Shown here: positions 43,580 through 55,689 of the stretch, piece after piece
How positions within the stretch are numbered: position 1 is the stretch's first letter
Layout: each line of letters starts with the position of its first letter
NCBI RefSeq assembly: GCF_000143415.4
Contig: NW_003314292.1
Coordinates: 1,315,666-1,379,665, forward strand
Reading direction: 5' to 3'
Origin: Selaginella moellendorffii
Taxonomy: Eukaryota > Streptophyta > Lycopodiopsida > Selaginellales > Selaginellaceae
Length of the DNA: 64,000 nt
Notes under the pieces: model-generated
Databases searched by the model: none
Told to the model about the DNA's origin: nothing
The model's input: only the letters and a program-made list of their open reading frames with translations
Made by a program: the position numbers and the translations under genes

Positions 43580-43760
43580 ATGTTCATAGTTTCGATTACA
43601 GTCCCAAGAGAACTGAATTTTTGGAGGACCAGTTTTGTGGCGGCTCTAACGGCGGCCCTGACTTTTGGACCGCGGCAAGCCAGTGGCAAGCCAAGGAGCT
43701 GTTGGATCACCTGGAGAGTGTCCTCACCAGATGAGCGAGGTAAAAAGCAGTAGTTCTGTT
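43580..43760 (+). pseudogene. Unidentified exon-like fragment, repeated
   Basis: The + strand reads KRTEFLEDQFCGGSN and SQWQAKELLDHLESVLTR before a stop. The last part recurs at 39010-39050 and, inverted, at 49880-49945. Family unknown; it looks like the last exon of a dispersed gene. Confidence 0.35.
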
Positions 43761-43789
43761 GAGTCAGTAACTAGCTGTTTATGATTCGG

Positions 43790-44026
43790 CATGGCTGCCA
43801 TCGTTGCTCCACCGGCTGGATGGCAAGTTCAAGCTGTTGCACTTGTGGGATCAAGCGCTGCTATTGTCTATGCGATGCGGTTTCATTTCTACATCACTGG
43901 AAATCCTAGGTGGTTGCGATGGTTTAAGAGGAATTATAGGACAAGAGATGGCCATTGAAGCTTTGAGGGAGGCCACAGGGAAGACTAGCAGAAAATTTGA
44001 AGAGCCTCAGCAAAATTGAGGACAGT
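43790..44026 (+). pseudogene. MFS-unit fragment, inverted copy
   Basis: The + strand reads AAIVAPPAGWQVQAVALVGS and SAAIVYAMRFHFYI, then a degraded copy of the AIEALRE...GKTLPENLKSL tail. It matches the last third of the MFS-like units but on the opposite strand to the other four and lacks the first four helices. Confidence 0.75.
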
Positions 44027-44029
44027 TCG

Positions 44030-44400
44030 CTCAAACCCCTCTCTGCCGGGCTGCATTGCTCGCGGTAGCATCCACGATGTCCACGTCACTGTTGATATCC
44101 ACCTCCATGTCGCCGACAACATCCTCTAGCATGCGGTCGAAGCTTGCGATACTAGACTTCTCACGAAAGATCCTAGAGAGTCAAAAGCTTCTTTAGCTTA
44201 GAGATTTCCCTGGAGGAAGAATCGACTATGAACTTACAGCTCTTAGATATTGGCGCCGTGCCTGAAATGCAGGAAGATCTCTACTCTAAAGAAGAGGTCG
44301 AGGAATATCTTAGCCCACGCCGTCGCCTCACACATCTCGATTGTGTGCAACCCCTGAATCTACAGCTGATCCATGGATGATCCTCAGCTTCAGGCCGAAA
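44030..44400. repeat. Direct repeat X, copy 1
   Basis: Starts CTCAAACCCCTCTCTGCC. Recurs at 51129-51325 with deletions (shared GTAGCATCCACGATGTC, GAAGCTTCTTTAGCTT, CTACTCTAAAGAAGAGGT). Coding origin not recognised. Confidence 0.6.
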
Positions 44401-45856
44401 GATAGTGCAAGCATTGGCGATTGAAGCATGCTCTGTTGAGACAGCTGGAGAGAAACGTGCCTGTTTTTCAATACAATGGATTGGAATTCCCTCTCTCCAT
44501 CTCGCAGCTCAGTCCGGCAAAGTTTAGGGTGCGTTTAAGACTCCCAGCCGGATCAGTCTTGCCGCAGCAAAGAAGTTAACAAGCGCCATGACATGGCTGC
44601 CCGCAACAGGAGAATCTGTCATACTATCGGCATGTCCGTACCTGGGTTCCACATTCTTGTTTGATGAGCTCAGATCGCCCACAATTGAGTGTGGAATAGG
44701 AAACTGGGAAAGCCAGCCACGACCTTGTGTACGCTTCCACCGCGGCTCACTCCCAAATTGTGGGATTTGATGGTTGCCTCCTCCCGAGAATAGTTGTGGT
44801 AAAAATTCAGAAAACAAAAGATGTAGAAAATCTAGTGCTGAAAGAATAGCTCACCTGTATGGAAGCTTGCGCTAGCAGGATTTGGCCATGGATTCGGCGA
44901 GCGTCAGACCCCTGTGGCTGGATGCCCCTTCATCACTACCAGGAAAGGCTTCATCGCCACTCCACTGGCCTCTGGTCGACAATGACGATGCCGGCGAGCG
45001 ATTGGTGATGGTCGCCTGGCCAGGGCCGCGATGGATCGGCTCTTCCACCATTGCCGATCCATCGCGCGGCACAGTGGCAGACGAGGCTGGAGCAGCGACC
45101 CCGATCGCCAACTCGGAGTAGCCGGGGCCGCTGCGCGAATCTCCTCCAGCGACGGCCTAAACATCCCGCCAGGCAGCCATGAGTGCCCTTACCGTTGACC
45201 GTCAGCCCGTCAAAGCGTGGTCCTCACTTCAACGTCTCAATCTTGTTTATTTTTTTTAATGCCTGTGTTTAGAAATACAATAGCCCCATGAGAATGAGCC
45301 TTCGGGAAAGCGGACGATCCTCGGGAGACAAAAGCAGACGACGCGTGCATGGGCAAGGCTGGACAAAGCGGATACGTAATGGGAGTAGCATCACAACCAC
45401 GATTGCTCAAGTGCACCGGAAAGGCAATTCAAACAGGTGCCTTACTTTCTGGATTTTGGCTACGATAGCAAGCAAATGGAAGGAGAACTTAACGAGATAG
45501 ATTGTATGATCTACATGAGATCATACTTGCTTGCCTGCAGGAGTTTTAGGTCTTCTTCTTCTAGATGGTGGTCTTTCGCCTACCTTGAATTCACTTCCAT
45601 CATCTGGATCATGCTTTGCAAACAACTTTGGGTTTGCTTCCATGCTGCATGGCTAGAAAAGGCTCAATGCAGTCTCACCCCTGGACATAAAATGCTAGCG
45701 CTTGAGCTGCCGCCAAAATGTGAGGACCTTCCTCACGGCTCTCAAGGCCTCGCCATCACCAACTCTCTTCCGGCTAACCACCTTGCGCGAAGAGCAGTGT
45801 CAGAAAAGGTTTGTCAAAAATCATCTATTGAAATAACAAAATCCTTGATGGGCTAA
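44401..45856. other. Unresolved region
   Basis: 44882-45121 is open on both strands (79 codons +, 79 and 86 codons -) owing to high GC. 45437-45856 (+, 139 codons) is open, with WIMLCKQLWVCFHAAWLEKA, but no family is recognised. No gene is claimed. Confidence 0.3.
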
Positions 45857-48239
45857 AATTTCTTATCACTATCAACACTTGCTAACTGCATATGCTTATC
45901 TTATCTCAATCACATGTAAATGAATAGAATTATTTATTGATTCTTCTATTAGAACAAGCTCAAAATGTTCATTTGTTTTTGTTGAAAAAAACATAATGAT
46001 ATAATCAAGTTTTTTTATGTCCAAGATTTGAAAAGATGCTTCTATGTTTCACCAAAAATTAGATATTTTGTTTACGGTAATGGGAGAAGAGTAATGGATG
46101 CAAAAAATAGAATCAATTTTAGAACTAAGTTAATCTCATTAAAAGAAGGTAAGAAACACTATATATGACTTTTTCTATAGAAAATATAAAGGTCTTATTC
46201 AATTAATTTTTAAATGTGTTATTTGGATGTTCTTAATTGTCCCCATATAAGTATATTTATGAATTCAAAGATAAAGATGAAATTTCAAATACAATCTAAA
46301 AATACAAGAAGAAGAATTATCAATTTTAAAAAATACATCCAAAGAAAACTATATCACCAAGTAACATATAAATAATTAAAAATTATCACAAAACATAAGG
46401 GCTATTTTTCCAGCACTAGCAGTTGTAATAACAAAAAACTTTCTGAAAGAGTTCAATGATTATTTGCTCACCAAATGAGAGGTGCAAAAAATAATAAAGG
46501 ATTAAGAATTAATTTTACTGCTTTACATTATGGATGTGGTGTCTTTGTTGCCAAAAAAATAATTTTATAGCTAACAAATTGTTGAAAAGACTAATTAAGC
46601 TTCATAAAAAGCTTAATGAAGAGAAAATAGAATTGATATAACTCAAAAGGGTGGTATTATAGATGTAGAATTCTTTCCAAAATGTCATTTACTATATTGT
46701 AATTACTTTAATAAAAGACAATGAAAAAATCATTATGTATCAAACACTCAATAAAACTTTAATAAAATCTATAGTTTACTCACAAAATTTTTTAAAATAT
46801 AATGGTACCAAACTTTGTTCTATAGTGATAGAACACTATATAGTGAATCAATTGAGATAAAACACAAAATAACAATTACTATTTCTATTACTCGGGGCAT
46901 TAATATCCATTGAATGTATAGTATAAACACATATTGATGGTTATATTTTTATCTTTAGTAATTATATGTATTGTCTCAAATTCTGTTCTACGACTAAATA
47001 ATAGGCTTCCTAATTAAATGTGACCACATACTTCTTCCTAAAAGAAAAAAATGCTAAGATTGTAACATACAAATAGATAAATATAACATGTAACTAAGAG
47101 TATACAAAAATATCATTCACAATATTGTTGTTTTTTGGATTGCAATGTTTGAATCATACATCCAAACTGATAAGTGCCAAAATGTTTTATAACTCTTTTG
47201 CACACTTGAGCACCAATATTGTCTTTTTTGTCACATTAAAATGTTTGAATTTGAAAGAGGTATTGAATATGGCAAGAAATTAAAAGTAACAACTACAAAC
47301 AATGTAAGCTATTTTATTCTTTTGCTTTCTTTGTTTCCTAAAAAGTAAAGTTCTAAAAAGCCTATGCAAAAAAAAGAATTTAGAGAAAAATAGTGGAAAA
47401 AAGGGTGAAGAACACTTAAATTAATAAAAAAATATTAAATTCATCATTTAGTAAGCATAAAGATATATATATAACCACTATCTAGATAAATAGAGAAATT
47501 CAATCTCTTAAACATGTTAAAGTGTAGCAATAAAGGGTGGAGGCATTGAGTTTCTTTGTTATTTATATATTTTGTTGCAATTCTTGCTATGATGATTGCT
47601 TGCAAAAGGGAAATCTATCGACACTTTCTTTAATTTTATTTTTTTGCTACTCTATTTGATTATTTTCTTTGCCTCTTTAACTTTAATTTTTTTTCTTGCA
47701 TGCATTGAAGTTACTTTTTAATTGTATTGGTTTTATTTAACAATTAAAAAAAACTATGGAAAAAAGAAAATAAAATAAGTCATAACATTAGAAGTATTAT
47801 TAGTGCCCCAAATAATCCTACAAGGATAATAATCAAATTTTTTAGATGAACTCCATTGAAAAATATGGGCCTTCAGAGGTATATGTGTTTTTATTTTATT
47901 AATTTATTCAATTGTAATCACTTTCATTATTCTTTTCAAGGATAAATCTAGTTCTATGTTAAGTGATATTTATATAATTTTATACTTAATTTTATAATTT
48001 AACAACTTTTTTTCATTTAAGGAAGGGATATTTACATACACTAAACACTTGAAAACCTCGCAAACACTTCCCACAAGGAAAAGAGAAGCCAATTTAAAAA
48101 CTAATAAGTAGCACACAGTGATGAAAATGCCAATTTAATCAAGAGGTTAAAGGCTTCCTAAACATTCCATCTCGTCAAACCAAAAAACACAATAAATTAG
48201 TAAAACATAATAAGTAGTAGTGACAAATGTTAATTATAA
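45857..48239. other. AT-rich gene-free region
   Basis: Very AT-rich with no open frame of note for over 2 kb. No LTR, tRNA or transposase signal seen. It may be old transposon or heterochromatic spacer DNA. Confidence 0.5.
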
Positions 48240-48780
48240 AGTTATATTTATAAACTTAACAATATAGAAATTTTTCAACTAAAAATCAAACACATTTAAA
48301 ATTTCAATAACAAAGTGCTCAGCAATTCAACTATATACAACCCACATTACATAATTGATGATTAATCATTAAATAAAATAATATAAAATAATTTAGCATA
48401 AAAAGAAATATTAGTAAGTCCATAAATGATATTGTTATACACAACTAAAATAAATAGCATTTACAAAATATTTTTTTTGTTTTATGGTTGTTTACAACAA
48501 AGAAACAAACTACTATAAAACAAAAAAATATTTTAAAATATTTTTTATTATAAATGTAAACAATACTATCATTTATAAACTTATTTGTATTTTCTTTTCT
48601 TTTTCCTATTAAATTACTTTATATAACTTAACTTCACGTTGTTTAATGATTAACTATTAATTATGTAATGTGTAATTGGGTAGTTAGGCATTTGTCATCA
48701 AAATTCTAAGTGTGTTTGATTTCTACTTAAAAATTATCTATACTGTAAAAGCTATAAATGCAACAAAGAAACAAAAAACT
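48240..48780. mobile_element. Foldback (long imperfect palindrome) element, copy A
   Basis: The left half (about 48245-48490) is matched base-for-base, with many differences, by the reverse complement of the right half (about 48500-48780). Outer marker ACATTACATAATTGATGATT on the left pairs with a TTAATTATGTAATGTG-containing stretch on the right; inner marker CATAAATGATATTGTTATAC pairs with AATACTATCATTTATAA. The centre is TGTTTTAT...ATAAAACA. No coding capacity. This is the form of a non-autonomous foldback or MITE-like DNA transposon; I found no clear target duplication. Confidence 0.6.
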
Positions 48781-48904
48781 GCAAAATAAATTAATACATA
48801 TAAGCAATATACAAACTTTAAAAATCCTAAACACATAATCATGCTTTTACCATTGCTATAATTGTTCTAGTGGTTCAAAATAGACAAACAAAAGAACCAA
48901 ATGA

Positions 48905-49400
48905 TAAAGTGCTTGAAAGCTCACCCACATAATGATTAATCATTAAATAGAATAATATAAAATAATTTAATATGAAAAAAAATATTAGTAAGTTCACAAA
49001 TGACATTGTTGTCCACAACTAGAATAAATAATATTTACAAGACATCTTTTTGGTTTTATAGTTGTTTATAACAAAAAGACAAATTGCTACAAAACATAAA
49101 AATGTTTGGAAATATCTTTTGCTACAAATGTGAATAACACTATCACTTATAAACTTACTTATATTTTCTTTCTTTTTCTTATTAAATTATTTTATATAAC
49201 TCTTTGTTTGATAATTAACTATCAACTATATAATATATGTTAAACATTTTGTCATCAAGATCTTAAATGAGCTTGAATTCTACTTAAAATTTATCTATAC
49301 TATAAAAGTTTTAAATGTAACAAAAAAACAAGAAAACCATAAGATAAACTTACGTATACAAGCAATATACAAACTTTAAAAATCCCAAACACATAATCGT
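48905..49400. mobile_element. Foldback element, copy B (tandem with copy A)
   Basis: Direct, diverged repeat of copy A starting 560-575 bp later, with the same inner and outer markers (ATGATTAATCATTAAAT, CACAACTAGAATAAATA, TACAAACTTTAAAAATCC). The left outer arm is shorter than in copy A. Confidence 0.6.
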
Positions 49401-49879
49401 GGTCTCACCATTGCCAGAGGAACCAAACAAACGGGATAGACAAACAGACATATGCATTGGACAAACAAGAGTAGCCTCTAACAGTGGCTGTGTCTCTATC
49501 CTAGTAGTGGCACTAGATACCCACCTGCATTTCTTGAAGGTATCATGATCACTCCCTCCTAGGCACTTACCATTGCAATCCTGTGGAATGACCCTAAGAA
49601 AGAGTTAGGGTTTAGTTGTTTTAGGAAAAGAAAAGAAAATAGGTGAATAGAGATAAGTTGCCAATCACAAAGTTATTAAGTAAACTCTAAGGAGAAGAAG
49701 AGCAAAAGAAAGAACAAAGAGTTGTGTTTCACCTGGTCAAAACTGACGCCAATGCTAGATGACTTGTGGTGCACTTGTGCTTGCTCGCGAGAGCAGCAAC
49801 ACACTCATTCTTCTCAAAGTTCTTGCCTCACAGCTGCCGAATCTTAAACAGCTAGTTCTTGACTGAACACAACTACTGC

Positions 49880-50260
49880 TTCTTACCAACTGACACTCTC
49901 CAGGTGATCCAACAGCTCCTTGGCTTGCCCAACAGTGCCACACATGAGCGCTCATGGCTTGCTGCGGTACCACCTAGTGCCACACACGAGCGCTCTTCTT
50001 GGCCTCGATAGTAGGTGTTCTCAGACTTGGCCTTGGCTGATGGAAATTTGGCCCTCGGTAATCTGGAATTGCACCTGGTTTTTTCCTGTAGTTTAGTGTT
50101 GAATAGCCACCAAAACTGAAACAAACCAGCCGAAACAAACTGTCAGGTGGATCCAAGAAGCGATTTTGTAACTCACCTGATTTTTTCATCTCTCACGATG
50201 CACGCGATCTCTTCGGATGTGATCCTTTGTGCTCACTTGCTAAAAGCCTAAAACCATCCA
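49880..50260 (-). repeat. Inverted repeat W, copy 2
   Basis: Reverse complement of 38716-39060, with an extra insertion around 49985-50090. On - it reads GYSTLNYRKKPG...; no family recognised. Confidence 0.65.
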
Positions 50261-50264
50261 TAAA

Positions 50265-50640
50265 CCATGATCATCCTTCTTCTCATCCCTTGGAGATTAG
50301 GCCCTTTTCTCTTTTGTTTTCTTATTAGCAATAGATTTTCAGCAAAGAGGAGTATCCACACCTCTTCATTTGGCAACCACGGTAGGATTCGAGCCATAGA
50401 TTGAATCATGCACAGCATATACCATTTGTTAGCATATAGTGGCAGTTAGAACTGCCAGCATTTCAAGATGGGGATCCGAGTTGTGAATCCCTATCTCCAT
50501 TCATCATTTTTTTTATCAATACACAGCATTCTTTCATTCATCCTTCTTCTTAGCCCTTGGAGATTAGGCCTTTTTCTCTTTTGTTTTCTTACTAGCAACA
50601 GATTTTCAGCAAAGAGGAGTATCTACACCTCTTCAACTAC
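50265..50640. repeat. Two ~100-bp direct repeats
   Basis: 50270-50380 and 50535-50640 share CCTTGGAGATTAGGCC and GATTTTCAGCAAAGAGGAGT. They do not have TG...CA ends. The spacer is about 160 bp. Confidence 0.65.
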
Positions 50641-51608
50641 ATATCCAGCATCACCACCGCTTTCCTGAGGGTCGACTTTGCATTTGATTTGACACATGCC
50701 TCTGGCGAGGAGGTAAAGGGAGCCTTGTCTCAATCCATATTGCCTCGATCGCCAAGGGATCTCCTTGTGATTGCAGCCTACCATGAAAGGACTCAATGCA
50801 ATTCCAGGATTTAAATTTAATCCAGCATTTTCCAGCAGGAGGAGAAAAGAGCCGAGTGGCTCTGGACATTGCATACAATAGGTTCTACGTTACCTTTGAC
50901 CAACTTATGCTTTCATTTTGCAGTTGTGGATGTGTTCACCCCAGTTCTTAGCAGTCTACGCGTGGGGTGATCCTGCAACCCTCAACTCAATCGTCTGATC
51001 AACAGGTGCCTTACTTTTCATTTTCGACACATAATCTTCATCTTCTTCCTCCTCCTCATCGTCCGCCACCTCTTCTTCCTGCTTGTCATCGCATTCCCCC
51101 ACTGCTTCATTCGGTTTGAGGGGCTAACTCAAACCCCTCTTCCCCAGGGCTGCATTGCTCATGGTAGCATCCACGATGTCGTGCTGCTCCTCCACAGCAT
51201 GCGATTCTCGAAAAGATCTTAGAAAGTCAGAAGCTTCTTTAGCTTCCCTGAAGGAAGAATCGACTTACAGCTCTTAGAGGAAGATCTCTACTCTAAAGAA
51301 GAGGTTGAGGCGTAGCCCGTTTGATCCCTTAGATTGCCGTTCGATTTTAAAGAGAAGAATAAATAAATATTCTTTTATCAGTTACATTCGTTAAAAAAAT
51401 TACAGCACTTTAAAAATAAATGGATAGTCGTCGAATCTCTAGGTATATCCTAGGTAATATAAACCATGTTTAAACTTAGTAAAATGCTTTCATTGACTGT
51501 GGCTCGTGAACTCAAAAGTGGTCCATCCACAGCTTACAAGGGAAATGCTGGTAGGCAACACGTGCGAGCTCACAAACAACTGGAGGAAAGCAAAAAACAA
51601 AGCAGCGC
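50641..51608. repeat. Mosaic of short dispersed repeats
   Basis: Includes matches to 39140-39190 (near 50800), an inverted match to 37010-37040 (near 50980) and repeat X copy 2 (51129-51325). 51000-51120 codes an acidic run on the - strand (GAA/GAG-rich). 51330-51600 shows nothing apart from a short GCTGGTAGGCAACA match to RABA exon 2. Confidence 0.5.
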
Positions 51609-52160
51609 TCACTGGGTTTTGGGGAATTGGGATTTGTATGCATCCAAGTTGTCCATGAACATGCCATAATGCTTGTTCAGGTTGTGGAACTTGGCGCGCG
51701 CCTCCTCCGGGGACACCTCCGCCACCGACGCCGCCACCTCAAATGCGACACTGGGCGTGCTTGCTTGCGTCGCTGGAGCTCCTTGATCGCCGGACGAACC
51801 TCCTCCTCCGCCAAACAACGAACCTCCCCTTCCGCCAACCAAGACGACAGACCTCCTTCGCCAAAGAAGCCCCCGGACGACTGACCGAAAGCCTGCCCGA
51901 CTTGAGCTCCTCCACTCCCGGACGAAGGGGTGCCCGAGAGTAGGCGGTGGTAAGGGCGATGGTGAAGGCCCAAATCTTGCAGGAAAGGCCGGTTTCTTGC
52001 TCTTGAGATCCGGATTGGAGCCGCTGTTCATTTTCAGCACCAGCGCCAGTAGCTCCCCAACATCCACCTCCATCTCCCGGTCCATCATCAGCCCCTTGAT
52101 CTCGCCCAGGAGCCTGTGATCCTCCACGCCCAAGTGGAGCTTCACCATCCTCTTGAGCAT
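51609..52160 (-). pseudogene. AAA-like gene, C-terminal fragment
   Basis: Open - strand frame matching the lid and C-terminus of the 32.3-34.0 kb gene: VKLHLGVEDHRLLGEIKGLM, VDVGELLALVLK, then a diverged Gly/Ser-rich tail and VSPEEARAKFHNLNKHYG with FMDNLDA. The SPF repeats are largely gone and the whole AAA core is missing; it starts abruptly at ~52160 where a PPR fragment begins on the other strand. Confidence 0.75.
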
Positions 52161-52187
52161 CTGGAACAGCAGGAGAGAAAGGGGCAT

Positions 52188-52945
52188 TCAAGTGACGACT
52201 CTTTTGATGGGATACGCCAAGAAGGACGAGCCCTGGAGCTGGCTCTGGAGCTCTACTGGAGGATGGAGCCCGAGAGCCGGGCCGCCAACACGCGGATCTT
52301 CGTTGCTGGCCTCACAGCATCCAGCGGGCTGGCAGCAATTGAGATTGGTCGGAAGATCCATGCGGAGGCGTGCCAGAATGGAGGCGAGAAGGACCAGTTC
52401 GTGGCGAACAGCCTGCTCGACTACTGCAAGTGTGGGAGCTTGGCCGCGGCGGAGCACGTATTTGACTCGATGAGCTCGAGCAACGTTGTAACTTGGAGCA
52501 CGGTCATCGCTGGCTATAGCCGGGAGGGCGAGACGGAGCTGGTGTTTGAGCTCTTCCAGGCCATGATCGATGGAGGGATCGTTCTCAACGGGATCACTTG
52601 CCTCTCGGTTCCCTCAGCCTCGCTGGCCTGGTCGATTGAGGCACCAAGTTCTTGTCCTCGAAGTTTGGAGTGGCTCCAAGCTTGGAGCACTACCACTGCC
52701 TGACCGATCTGCTGGGCCGGGCCAACCGAGTAGAGGAGGCCCTGGAGCTGGCGAGCAGAATGCCTACGAGAGCAAGCTCTTTGACGTGGAAGACTGTTCT
52801 TGGTGGATGCTGGAAGTGGAAGAACGTCAAGGTTGCCGAGGTTGCATTTGAGAAGCTCTTGGAATTCGATGACAAGCAGGCGAGTGAGTGTATCTTGATG
52901 GCAAACATCTATCGGAGTGTAAGGAATGGAGAAGAAAGAGCTTAG
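52188..52945 (+). pseudogene. PPR protein fragment with frameshift
   Basis: First frame: EIGRKIHAEACQNGGEKDQF, VANSLLDYCKCGSLAAAEHV, FDSMSSSNVVTWSTVIAGYS (S and P-type PPR motifs). After ~52620 the frame changes and reads KFGVAPSLEHYHCLTDLLGR, then EALELASRMPTRASSLTWKT and FEKLLEFDDKQASECILMAN, the L2/S2-E1-E2 end of a PLS-class editing factor. No DYW domain. The frameshift, lack of a start and junction with an AAA fragment mark it as a pseudogene. Confidence 0.8.
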
Positions 52946-53194
52946 AGTAGTGAGAATGGGAGAGAACGAGTATAATGGTTTTGACTTCTCTTAAATCACA
53001 CATTATTTCCTCTAGTATTCTTTGCAAGTCTGCAAACTCCAAAGCTCGAATAGCCTTGTTCTGTCTTTATAAAATAAGCCTTCGCCATTTTGAACGAACC
53101 ATAAATTTATTGGTTCAAGACATTTGAATCTGAGTTTCCTACATAAAAAGACATTTGAATCTGCATCTAGGGAATTCAGAGCGAATTCTCAGAA

Positions 53195-53915
53195 CTAACA
53201 ACTCTGAGGTTTTCTGAGGCTCTTCAGATTTTATGGTAAAGTATTCCCTGTAGCCTCGGCAAACTCCCTCAAAGCTTCAATGGCCTTCTCTTGGCGCACA
53301 GCAAGCCGCTCGTCCATATCCATATAGGTAGAAATAAATCAGCATCAATTGCAGCGATCGATCCCAGAAGTAGAAGGGCTTGTCTATGCCATCCCAGCAG
53401 TGGAGCAACGGTGCCCAAAACACAGGCAGCCATGTAACTCAAACCCCTCGTCATGTACACCACTATGAACTTGAACAATCCGGGCCCGTCATACCATCTG
53501 TCAGGAGCTGGTTGTAACACCGGAGTGAAAAGTCCACAGCATGATATCGCCAGCAGCGGAAGCATCACCCATTGATTTGTGCTCATTATGGAACACACAC
53601 CACTGAGAAAACCGCTGGTGCCTCCATATGCATTACTTTTCTTTCGACCCAAAAGGGCAACGAAAAATACTGCATGGATGCACTTGTCAGTCTCGAGAGA
53701 GAAAGCAGTGAAACACTTACATGCTACGAAGACGGGAACCAAAGCAGAAGCTCTGCTTCCTTCGGGGAACTCAGGGGGCCAAAATATGGCACCCATATAG
53801 AACGCATATATAGTGAAGCAATGACTAACAAGATTCATCAAGAAAACTGGCGCTGTATAATCCAGTGCCCATTGAGGCTCCAACTCTCATAGATATCAGC
53901 AAGATCATACTCGGG
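53195..53915 (-). pseudogene. Half-size MFS transporter unit, copy 3 (deleted)
   Basis: Closest to copy 4 (62.8-63.6 kb). Reads NLVSHCFTIYAFYMGAIFWP, LLGRKKSNAYGGTSGFLSG and QWVMLPLLAISCCGLFTPVL. Compared with copy 4 it lacks 12 bases (the FLVG after NAYG), and near 53330 about 80 bases around HGMLIHFYMLQSPLEML are deleted, breaking the frame. The GTAAGT donor between its exons is intact. Confidence 0.75.
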
Positions 53916-53974
53916 CTCAACAATCCCTTGACTGTAGCTCATCCAACGTCTATTAGAAAAGGAGATCAATGGTG

Positions 53975-54110
53975 AGGGCTTTGAACAAGGAGGTGCTGTC
54001 TGCCGGCTTTACTTGGATCACGGGCCATGATAAGTGCGGCCTGGTCTCCTCTACATAGACACAACTAGATCAAAAAGCTTCTACTAGATTTGCATTAACA
54101 GTAAACATCG
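53975..54110. repeat. Dispersed flank repeat, copy 2
   Basis: Matches 32130-32260, ending CACAACTAGATCAAAAAGCTT; again next to the 3' side of an AAA-like fragment. Confidence 0.75.
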
Positions 54111-54119
54111 CTTTACTAA

Positions 54120-55140
54120 AACGGTGAGAGTTTTCTTTTCTGCACTGGGTTTCGATTTGCAGAATGGGGAGTTTGCGTCCAAGTTGTCGATGGTCACGCC
54201 GTAATGCTTGTGCTACTCCGGGGACACCTCCGCCGCCGACGCCGCCGCCCCAAATGCAGCACTGCTTAAATGTGCTCGGTGGAGTTCCTCCCCTCTTTGC
54301 TGAGCTTGACTCTCGAAAGTACGCGATGGTGTGAAGGCCCCGGACCACGCTTGACCTCCGCCAAAACACGGGCCAAATGTGTGCTCGAAAGCATGCGATG
54401 GTGCGAAGGGTGATGAATGGAAGGGCGATTGTGCCGGTGCGTGGGATCGATAGCCAGTCGGCCATCAAGGTGAAGATGGCGGATGTTTTGGACACCGTTT
54501 TCCCGGGCTGCCAGGGCCGGATCGATTTCTACGTGGGCATGGACACCAGTGGCTTCCAGATGCCCAAGTCGACAGTGAAGATCCACTTGAGCGTGGAGAA
54601 TCACAGGCTCCTGGGCTTGATCAAGGAGCTGATGATGGATCGGGTCGACGTCGGCGAGCTCCTGGCGCTGGGACGAACAGGCTCCAATCCGGACGTGGTG
54701 CTTGAAAAGGTGGCATCTCAAGAGCAAGAAAACGAAAACGTCGCCTCTCAAGAACAAGAAAACTTCGCCGGCTCTCTTTCCCGCCACAATCGTCCTTCGC
54801 GCCAGCGGCAATGTCGCCACCAAGTCAGTGTCAAGATCGTAAACATCGAGCTTGCAACGAGCTGCTCTTTCCCACTCGCCTGGCGGCCATGGACGAGGTA
54901 GCTCCTCTTCCACGCCTTCCCAATCCTCTTGTAGTAGTCCTGAGCTCCCACAAACGCCTCCAGATCCTTGACCAGCGCCTGCTTGAGCTCGGCATCCATG
55001 GAGCAATCCAGCGTCTCCAAGCTCGCGGGATGATCGAATTCGCAGCTCGCGCAGCTCAACTTGTACATACCCGGTGGTGAAAAGGCGGCGGCGCGGTGAT
55101 GTGAGAAAAGTAGGCCTGGATCACGTCGTTGGGGAATACT
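54120..55140 (-). pseudogene. AAA-like pseudogene with internal inversion
   Basis: The right part (55080-54800, -) reads ASCEFDHPASLETLDCSMDA and GKAWKRSYLVHGRQASGKEQ. The left part (54300-54120, -) carries the tail end. The part between, about 54435-54800, reads on the + strand: VRGIDSQSAIKVKMADVLD, TVFPGCQGRIDFYVGMDTSG, TVKIHLSVENHRLL. So a ~370-bp middle block is inverted relative to both flanks. The SPF tail is mostly lost. Confidence 0.8.
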
Positions 55141-55319
55141 TATTTATAGGACAATCGTGGCATATCCGCGTGGCAGACCTTAGCAGTCTCAACGCCACAT
55201 CAGCAAGCCACCTGTGCCTCAAACTACGTAAATGCGATTAGTTTGCGCCTCCTCTAAATTCATGGAATCTCAACCTGAAAAACAAGGAATCTAGGCCTGG
55301 CAAGACATACTAGATCTAG

Positions 55320-55670
55320 TTCATCGCATCCCAGAGACTCAAAGGTATCTTCATGGACAGATTTTATTCCACACTGCTCCACCAGGTTCCGAGAATGACA
55401 TGTAGAGTGATCTGGGTCGGCTGGCGTGGAGTGGCAGCATGGATATCACGTGCCTGATGGGTGACCTGATCGTGCTCAAGCTCAGCTTGGGAAGACCGGA
55501 GAAACAAGTGCGAGTCCAGGCATTTGGATGTATACAAACTTTTGTGCATCGAATGCCTACTTCTGCAAAGGAGCTGCTCGATATGGGTGAAACACTGGAG
55601 AACCTTTGCAGAGCGCAAGAAGGGGAGCCCTGACTTTTAAGAATCAATATGAGCTGGGAGAAACAAGCAC
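55320..55670. repeat. Repeated unit U, copy 2
   Basis: Same direction as 34180-34560 and follows the AAA-like fragment in the same order. + strand reads MDITCLMGDLIVLKLSLGRP and KELLDMGETLENLCRAQEG. Confidence 0.65.
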
Positions 55671-55689
55671 AAGGACGTAGCTATTAGTT

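Noticed and set aside
50270-50640. Pair of ~100-bp direct repeats as LTRs of a second TRIM
   Set aside because: No TG...CA ends, no primer site, no target duplication.
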